Shown here: piece by piece, positions 32,570 to 36,943 of the stretch | Numbering within the stretch: position 1 is the first letter of the stretch | Layout of the letters: every line of letters starts with the position of its first letter | Origin: Thermacetogenium sp. UBA4966 | GTDB lineage: Bacteria; Bacillota; DSM-12270; Thermacetogeniales; Thermacetogeniaceae | Assembly: GCA_002397275.1 (NCBI GenBank) | Contig: DHAA01000139.1 | Span: 19,473-56,415, forward strand | Length of the DNA stretch: 36,943 bases | Direction of reading: 5' to 3' | Notes under the pieces: model-generated | Databases searched by the model: none | What the model was told of the DNA's origin: nothing | What the model saw: only the letters and a program-made list of their open reading frames with translations | Program-made: the position numbers and the translations under genes

Positions 32570-33190
32570 TTAGAAGAAGGGGTTGTGGACACGCTCATGG
32601 CCAACCGTGGTGGCGGGTCCGTGTCCCGGATAAACGATAAAGTGATCCTCGCAGGTGAGGATTTTGTTTTTGATCGAGTCCACAAGCTCCTCGTACGACC
32701 CCCCGGGGAAATCAGTTCTGCCCACCGAATCCGCGAACAGCGTATCCCCCGAAAAGATCACCCCATCACCTTTTAAGGAAATACTGCCCCTGGAATGGCC
32801 GGGGGTATGCAGAACAGCGAGGGTCACTTTACCCGCGGTCAGTTCTTCTCCTTCATGAAGGATCAGATCCGTCTCCGGGGCGCAGTACTTTTTCCCCATA
32901 TAAGCGGAAAGATTCATTTCTGTGTCGGAAAGCAGAGGAACATCCTCGGCGTGGATGGCCAGCTGCGCCCCGGTTCCCTCCTTCACTACAGCGTTGGCCG
33001 CGATATGATCCATGTGCCCGTGGGTATTGACAATATACCGTACCTGCAGCCCTTCTTTGGCAATCTCGCTTAAAATCCGCTGCCCTTCCCCTCCCGGGTC
33101 GATAACCATCGCTTCCTTTGTCTCCTCACACCAAACCAGGTAGCAGTTGGAAGCGATAGCGCCTACCGTCAGACACTTGACCTTCATCAT
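32570..33190 (-). CDS. MBL-fold metallohydrolase, glyoxalase II-like
   Basis: Cytosolic metallo-beta-lactamase-fold hydrolase of the small YcbL/glyoxalase II-like group. About 206 residues. THGHMDH (H57, H59, D61, H62 from the chosen start) forms the binuclear metal site; HTPGHSRGS, FSGDTLF and the terminal YPGHGPATTVGHER supply the other ligands. The start is ATG at 33190, six bases after GAGGAGG; an adjacent TTG (33193) and a second ATG (33187) are less well spaced. It lacks the longer C-terminal domain of true glyoxalase II, so a thioester substrate is only a family-based guess. The gene is regularly found between dtd/relA and hisS in Clostridia. Confidence 0.9.
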   Translation of the reverse strand: MMKVKCLTVGAIASNCYLVWCEETKEAMVIDPGGEGQRILSEIAKEGLQVRYIVNTHGHMDHIAANAVVKEGTGAQLAIHAEDVPLLSDTEMNLSAYMGKKYCAPETDLILHEGEELTAGKVTLAVLHTPGHSRGSISLKGDGVIFSGDTLFADSVGRTDFPGGSYEELVDSIKNKILTCEDHFIVYPGHGPATTVGHERVHNPFF

Positions 33191-33274
33191 CAATATCCTC
33201 CTCGCACCCTCAGGGAAGCTCTCCGCCTCACGCCGTCCGGGCGCCCTGCGCCGGCTTCCCTTACAGGATAGTTC

Positions 33275-33724
33275 TCAAAACGCTTTCTTGCTGTCCAGCA
33301 GAATAGTAACAGGCCCCTCATTGACAATACCCACTTCCATCATCGTCTGAAACTCGCCGGTTACCAGGTGAAGGCCGCTTTCCCTCAAGAAATCCAGCAG
33401 CTTCTCAAAAAGGGGAAGCGCCTGCCGCGGCGCCGCGGCCTCTGTAAAACATGGGCGTCTCCCTTTGCGGCAATCCCCGTAAAGGGTGAACTGGGAAACA
33501 ACCAGCAATTCTCCTCCTAAATCATAAACAGAGTAATTTAATTTACCATCCTCATCAGGAAAGACCCTCAAGTTTAGGATCTTATCGGCAAGATAACGGG
33601 CGTCGCCTTCATCGTCGTCTTTCGCTACACCTGCTAAAACCACCAGCCCGTCCCCTATCGGCCGCTTCTCATTTTCCTCTACCTGGACCCAGGCGCGGCT
33701 CACTCTCTGTACTACAGCCCGCAC
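33275..33724 (-). CDS. dtd: D-aminoacyl-tRNA deacylase
   Basis: Cytosolic proofreading enzyme that hydrolyses D-amino acids (classically D-Tyr) mischarged on tRNA. The GTG at 33724 gives the canonical MRAVVQRVSRAW start and has AGAGGTGAT just upstream. The earlier in-frame GTG at 33733 lies inside that ribosome site, so it is rejected. The protein is 149 residues, typical of the family. The signature VSQFTLYGDCRKGRRP and the C-terminal NEGPVTILLDS (the cis Gly-Pro motif that selects chirality) are both present. It sits between relA and an MBL hydrolase and is probably cotranscribed with both. Confidence 0.96.
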   Translation of the reverse strand: MRAVVQRVSRAWVQVEENEKRPIGDGLVVLAGVAKDDDEGDARYLADKILNLRVFPDEDGKLNYSVYDLGGELLVVSQFTLYGDCRKGRRPCFTEAAAPRQALPLFEKLLDFLRESGLHLVTGEFQTMMEVGIVNEGPVTILLDSKKAF

Positions 33725-33736
33725 ACCTATCACCTC

Positions 33737-35914
33737 TTAATTGGGCACTACTCTATGCACTTCCAATACGTCGCTGACATGGCTGACCTTCTGCATCACC
33801 TTATACAGGTGTTCAACATTGCGAATCTCCAGTTTTAAATTGACCCGGGCCATCCTATCCTTCATCCCTCTGGCATTAACGGCGTTGATAATCATTTTCG
33901 TATCAGTAATCGTCGTCATGATATCTGTTGTCAAATGCGGACGGTCGAAGGCCTTCACTTCAATTTCCACCTGGTAGGTCGCCGGCGTCTCTTGATCCCA
34001 GCTAACCTCAATGATGCGCTCTGTCTCCCCCTGAAGATGGTGAGCAATATTGGGGCAGTCTGCTCTGTGCACCGAGACCCCCCTCCCCCGAGTAATATAC
34101 CCGATAATCTGGTCCCCGGGCAAGGGGTTGCAGCAGTGGGAGAGGTGAACTGCCAGATCTTTTACACCTTTGACCCGCACCCCGGCGTAAACCGGTTCCT
34201 TCTTCACCGGGATCTTCAACAGCAGCTGCTCTTTTCCGTCCGGAATAAGAGGCTGCGCTTCAACCTTTTTCTGCAATTCACCGCGCGCCTTGCCGACTAC
34301 AGATAAAGGCGAGACACTGCCGCCGCCGATCCCGGCATAGAGATCATCCTCTGTTTGAAAACCGAGCCTCTGGCAGAGATCCTCCCTTTTTTCCATTTTA
34401 AAAAAAGCGGCCGGTTCAAATCCCTGCCTGTGCAGTTCTTTTTCCAGCAGGTCTCTGCCCCGCAGGATATTATCTACCTTTTGCTCCTTCTTAAACCACT
34501 GCCTGATCCGATTTTTTGCCTGGGAGGTCTTGACGATGGAAAGCCAATCGCGGCTTGGCCCGCCGCTCTGTTTAGAGGTCAGTATCTCTACGATATCTCC
34601 GTTTTTCAGCTGATAATCCAGGGGCACGATTCTGCCGTTGACCTTGGCCCCGATACAGCGGTTTCCCACCTCGGTATGAATGCGGTAAGCAAAATCGACA
34701 GGGATTGAACCGGAGGGCAATTCCAGAACATCCCCTTGAGGTGTGAAGACAAAAACAACATCCGAAAGCAGATCGATCTTGAGGGATTCCATAAACTCTC
34801 TGGCATCCCGCATTTCCCGATTCCAGTCTAAGATCTGGCGCAGCCAGGAGAGTTTCTTCTCGAACTCCTCGTCGGTGGGACGACCCCCTTCTTTGTATCT
34901 CCAGTGGGCGGCGATTCCATATTCAGCAGTCCTGTGCATCTCAAAAGTGCGTATTTGAAGCTCAAAAGGCTCTCCCAACGGCCCGATGAGGGTGGTATGC
35001 AGCGACTGATACATGTTCTGTTTGGGCATGGCGATATAATCCTTAAAACGGCCCGGTATGGGTTTCCACATGGTGTGAACTATCCCCAGGGTTGCATAGC
35101 ATTCCTTGACCGTATTGACAATCACCCTGACCGCAAGCAGATCATAGATTTCCGATAGATCCTTCTTCTGTTCGGTTGCTTTGCGGTATATGCTGTATAA
35201 ATTTTTCGGCCTGCCTGAGATCTCCGCCGCAATCCCGGTCTCATCAAGTTTCTTTCTGAGCTTGGAGATGACGAGGTTTATATAATCCTCCCGCTCACGA
35301 CGTTTTTTAGCTATTTTTTCCACTAGAGCGTAGTATTTTTCAGGTTCTAAATAGCGAAAAGCAAGGTCTTCGATCTCCCATTTAATCTTGTAAATACCCA
35401 GCCGGTGGGCCACAGGAGCGAAAATCTCCAGGGTTTCGTAGGCTATTTCCCTCTGTTTTTCCGGCGGATGATGACTGAGGGTGCGCATGTTGTGCAGCCT
35501 GTCCGCCAGCTTAATTAGAATCACCCGAATATCCTGGGCCATAGCCAGGAACATGCGGCGCAGGTTTTCCGCATGGCGGTCCTCCTTGGTCTTGTAGGCG
35601 ATCTTGCCCAATTTGGTCACTCCCGCCACCAGGAAACACACTCTCGAGCCGAACTGATCTTCAATCTGCTCGAGCGTAGCATCGGTGTCCTCAACCACAT
35701 CGTGGAGCAAACCGGCGACAATAGAGGTGATATCCAGCTGAAGATCTGCCAGAATGCAGGCCACTGCCAGAGGGTGCTCGATGAAAGCCTCGCCGGAATT
35801 GCGGAACTGGCCCCTATGCGCCTTTTCTGCAAAGATATAAGCGCGCTCAACCAGTTCCCGGTCAAAATTCGGGTAGTAGCTCTCAATCATCGTAAACAGC
35901 CGCGCCAGGCTCAT
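33737..35914 (-). CDS. relA: Bifunctional (p)ppGpp synthetase/hydrolase
   Basis: Makes (p)ppGpp from ATP and GTP/GDP and hydrolyses it, setting the stringent response. The ATG at 35914 is chosen because AGGGGAGGT precedes it by six bases; the frame is open 96 bp further upstream without a comparable site. The product is 725 residues, normal for a long RSH enzyme. The hydrolase domain carries HDVVED (H71-D72) and the synthetase domain carries RFKDYIAMPKQNMYQSLHTT. A TGS domain follows (VFVFTPQGDVLELPSGSIPV), and the C-terminus holds a Cys/His-containing segment (HLSHCCNPLPGD) and an ACT domain. Both catalytic halves look intact. It heads relA-dtd-MBL-hisS-aspS, an arrangement common in Firmicutes; dtd begins 12 bp after its stop. 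Confidence 0.97.
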   Translation of the reverse strand: MSLARLFTMIESYYPNFDRELVERAYIFAEKAHRGQFRNSGEAFIEHPLAVACILADLQLDITSIVAGLLHDVVEDTDATLEQIEDQFGSRVCFLVAGVTKLGKIAYKTKEDRHAENLRRMFLAMAQDIRVILIKLADRLHNMRTLSHHPPEKQREIAYETLEIFAPVAHRLGIYKIKWEIEDLAFRYLEPEKYYALVEKIAKKRREREDYINLVISKLRKKLDETGIAAEISGRPKNLYSIYRKATEQKKDLSEIYDLLAVRVIVNTVKECYATLGIVHTMWKPIPGRFKDYIAMPKQNMYQSLHTTLIGPLGEPFELQIRTFEMHRTAEYGIAAHWRYKEGGRPTDEEFEKKLSWLRQILDWNREMRDAREFMESLKIDLLSDVVFVFTPQGDVLELPSGSIPVDFAYRIHTEVGNRCIGAKVNGRIVPLDYQLKNGDIVEILTSKQSGGPSRDWLSIVKTSQAKNRIRQWFKKEQKVDNILRGRDLLEKELHRQGFEPAAFFKMEKREDLCQRLGFQTEDDLYAGIGGGSVSPLSVVGKARGELQKKVEAQPLIPDGKEQLLLKIPVKKEPVYAGVRVKGVKDLAVHLSHCCNPLPGDQIIGYITRGRGVSVHRADCPNIAHHLQGETERIIEVSWDQETPATYQVEIEVKAFDRPHLTTDIMTTITDTKMIINAVNARGMKDRMARVNLKLEIRNVEHLYKVMQKVSHVSDVLEVHRVVPN

Positions 35915-35937
35915 CTTATACCTCCCCTCTTTAACAT

Positions 35938-35967
35938 ATCGTACGGTCAAGGCGGCGGTTATGTCAA
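35938..35967 (-). promoter_or_regulatory. Probable sigma-A promoter of the relA operon
   Basis: On the minus strand TTGACA (35967-35962) is followed after 18 bp by TACGAT (35943-35938). Transcription would start near 35931, about 17 nt before the relA ATG at 35914, leaving room for the GGGGAGGT ribosome site. The -35 is perfect and the -10 matches 4 of 6. A weak GU-rich hairpin followed by TTTATTT just after the CDF stop may end the upstream transcript. Confidence 0.55.
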
Positions 35968-36055
35968 GCAGACCGCTTCCGTCCCGGTGAAAAACATGCC
36001 TCCAGAGCACAAATAAAGGCGCCGAAGAACACCGGTAGAGGGGCGGAGTTTTTAA

Positions 36056-36943
36056 TCATTCCAGTTTATTCGCTTCAGATGGTTTAATTCCCTTCTTTTT
36101 CTCACTTTTTCCGCTGATTTCGCATCGGCTGCGCTCTCCGCACTGCGGGCAGTCATCCCCTATTCTGCATGGCTCAACATGAATGAGAACCTGAGTTCCG
36201 GGATACCTATCTTTTATCTCTCGTTCAATGCCGTCGCAGATATCGTGAGAAACGGTAATCTTCAAATACTGCGGCGCCACCAGGTGCAGGTCTACGAAAC
36301 GCTGAGAGCCCGCCTTTCTTGTTCTCAGCTGATGAAAACCAATCACTTGAAAAGTAAAGCCGTCTATGATCTCTTTAATTCCTTCCTCTTCATCCGCCGG
36401 CAGGCTGCTATCCAGCAGTGGAGAAAATGATTTAACAGTCAATTGATAGGATGCCTTGATAATCAAGAGGGCCACTCCGATAGCTATTAAGGGGTCGAAG
36501 AGGTGAATGCCGGTAATCCAAAGCAGCAGTAGTCCCCCGGTTACCCCCAGAGATGTGTAAACATCGGTCCTCAGGTGCAGGGCGTCGGCCTCTAAAGCCA
36601 CCGAATCCGTCTCACGAGCAGTTTTGAACAAGAGAGAGGAAACAAGCCAGTTGCTCAAAGCAGAAACGCCCATCACAATAAGCCCCCAGAGGGGCGCCCC
36701 CACCTGCGCGCCGCCGGCAAGCTTAATCGCCGCTTCTCTTATAATCCAGATAGAAGCCGCGAAGATGAGGATAGCCTCGATGACACCCGATACGTTCTCT
36801 ATCTTCCCGTGTCCATACCGGTGCTCTTCATCAGGGGGCTTGCTGCTTTTGCTCACCGCAAAAAGAGCGATCAAAGCCGCAACCAGGTCAAGCCCGGAAT
36901 GAATGGCTTCAGAAAGGACGCTGACCGAATTAATAGAAAGCCC
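36056..36943 (-). CDS. Cation diffusion facilitator (CDF) family metal/proton antiporter, 5' end cut by window edge
   Basis: This is a membrane transporter that would export a divalent metal ion such as Zn2+, Fe2+ or Mn2+ from the cytoplasm. The reading frame stays open to the last base of the window, so residues before the visible GLSINSVSVLSEAIHSGLDL stretch are missing and the internal TTG at 36874 is not the real start. Visible signs are the HSGLD motif of an early membrane helix, the PPDEEHRYGHGK cytoplasmic loop, several hydrophobic helices, and DALHLRTD, which fits the family HxxxD metal site. A cytoplasmic domain follows, ending in a Cys-rich tail (CRIGDDCPQCGERSRC) that could bind metal. 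The metal cannot be deduced. It lies upstream of relA on the same strand but is separated from it by 141 bp containing a relA promoter, so it is probably a separate unit. Confidence 0.9.
   Translation of the reverse strand, partial: GLSINSVSVLSEAIHSGLDLVAALIALFAVSKSSKPPDEEHRYGHGKIENVSGVIEAILIFAASIWIIREAAIKLAGGAQVGAPLWGLIVMGVSALSNWLVSSLLFKTARETDSVALEADALHLRTDVYTSLGVTGGLLLLWITGIHLFDPLIAIGVALLIIKASYQLTVKSFSPLLDSSLPADEEEGIKEIIDGFTFQVIGFHQLRTRKAGSQRFVDLHLVAPQYLKITVSHDICDGIEREIKDRYPGTQVLIHVEPCRIGDDCPQCGERSRCEISGKSEKKKGIKPSEANKLE

Noticed and set aside
1..36943. CRISPR arrays, tRNA or rRNA genes, insertion sequences, integrases or prophage genes
   Set aside because: None found: no regularly spaced repeats, no transposase-like frames, no cloverleaf or rRNA sequence recognised on reading.

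Overview
The window is a block of Firmicute chromosome in which every gene I can support lies on the minus strand. It therefore reads from right (36943) to left (1). The organism is an endospore former: spoIIGA, sigE, sigG, spoIIR, a YlmC/YmxH gene and a SpoVD-type penicillin-binding protein are all present. MurE carries the DNPR motif of the meso-diaminopimelate-adding enzymes. Medium-high GC, many GTG/TTG starts behind strong GGAGG sites, a phenylacetate-CoA ligase with a tandem-ACT protein, and paired zinc alcohol dehydrogenases suggest an anaerobic Clostridia of the Peptococcaceae/Desulfotomaculum-Pelotomaculum kind. That placement is inference; no rRNA or tRNA is present to anchor it.

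Right part (36943-28900): a cation-diffusion-facilitator gene cut by the window edge, then relA, dtd, an MBL-fold hydrolase, hisS and aspS in the usual Firmicute order. A free-standing RNA gene follows aspS. It has its own TTGAAA-N17-TATGAT promoter, a long rod-like fold and an intrinsic terminator, and is best explained as 6S RNA. The promoter of the next gene (paaK) is embedded in the terminator T-run.

Accessory part (28900-22750): paaK, tandem-ACT protein, a MetE/UROD-like methyltransferase, a DUF2294/MpsC-like protein and two paralogous zinc alcohol dehydrogenases. The segment DUF2294 - leader - ADH has been duplicated in tandem. In the second copy the DUF2294 gene has decayed to a remnant, but the roughly 195-nt leader before the ADH is strongly preserved, with a compensatory base-pair change and a mutually exclusive pairing just before the Shine-Dalgarno site. 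This leader is the best candidate here for an undescribed regulatory RNA.

Central part (22700-4270): a complete dcw cluster, mraZ-rsmH-ftsL-spoVD-murE-murF-mraY-murD-ftsW/spoVE-murG-murC-murB-murA-divIB-ftsA-ftsZ, with overlapping or near-overlapping genes. It starts at a promoter carrying three GTGG repeats at 10-bp spacing (the expected MraZ operator) and ends at a terminator after ftsZ.

Left part (4140-1): spoIIGA-sigE from a promoter with an abnormally long 21-bp spacer, like the Spo0A-controlled spoIIG promoter of Bacillus subtilis. Then come a terminator, a sigma-F/sigma-G type promoter, and sigG-spoIIR-ylmC. The pathway by which the forespore activates mother-cell sigma-E (SpoIIR signal, SpoIIGA protease, pro-sigma-E) is thus encoded in under 4 kb. 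A 52-bp hairpin-forming repeat flanks the sigG-spoIIR-ylmC block in inverted orientation.
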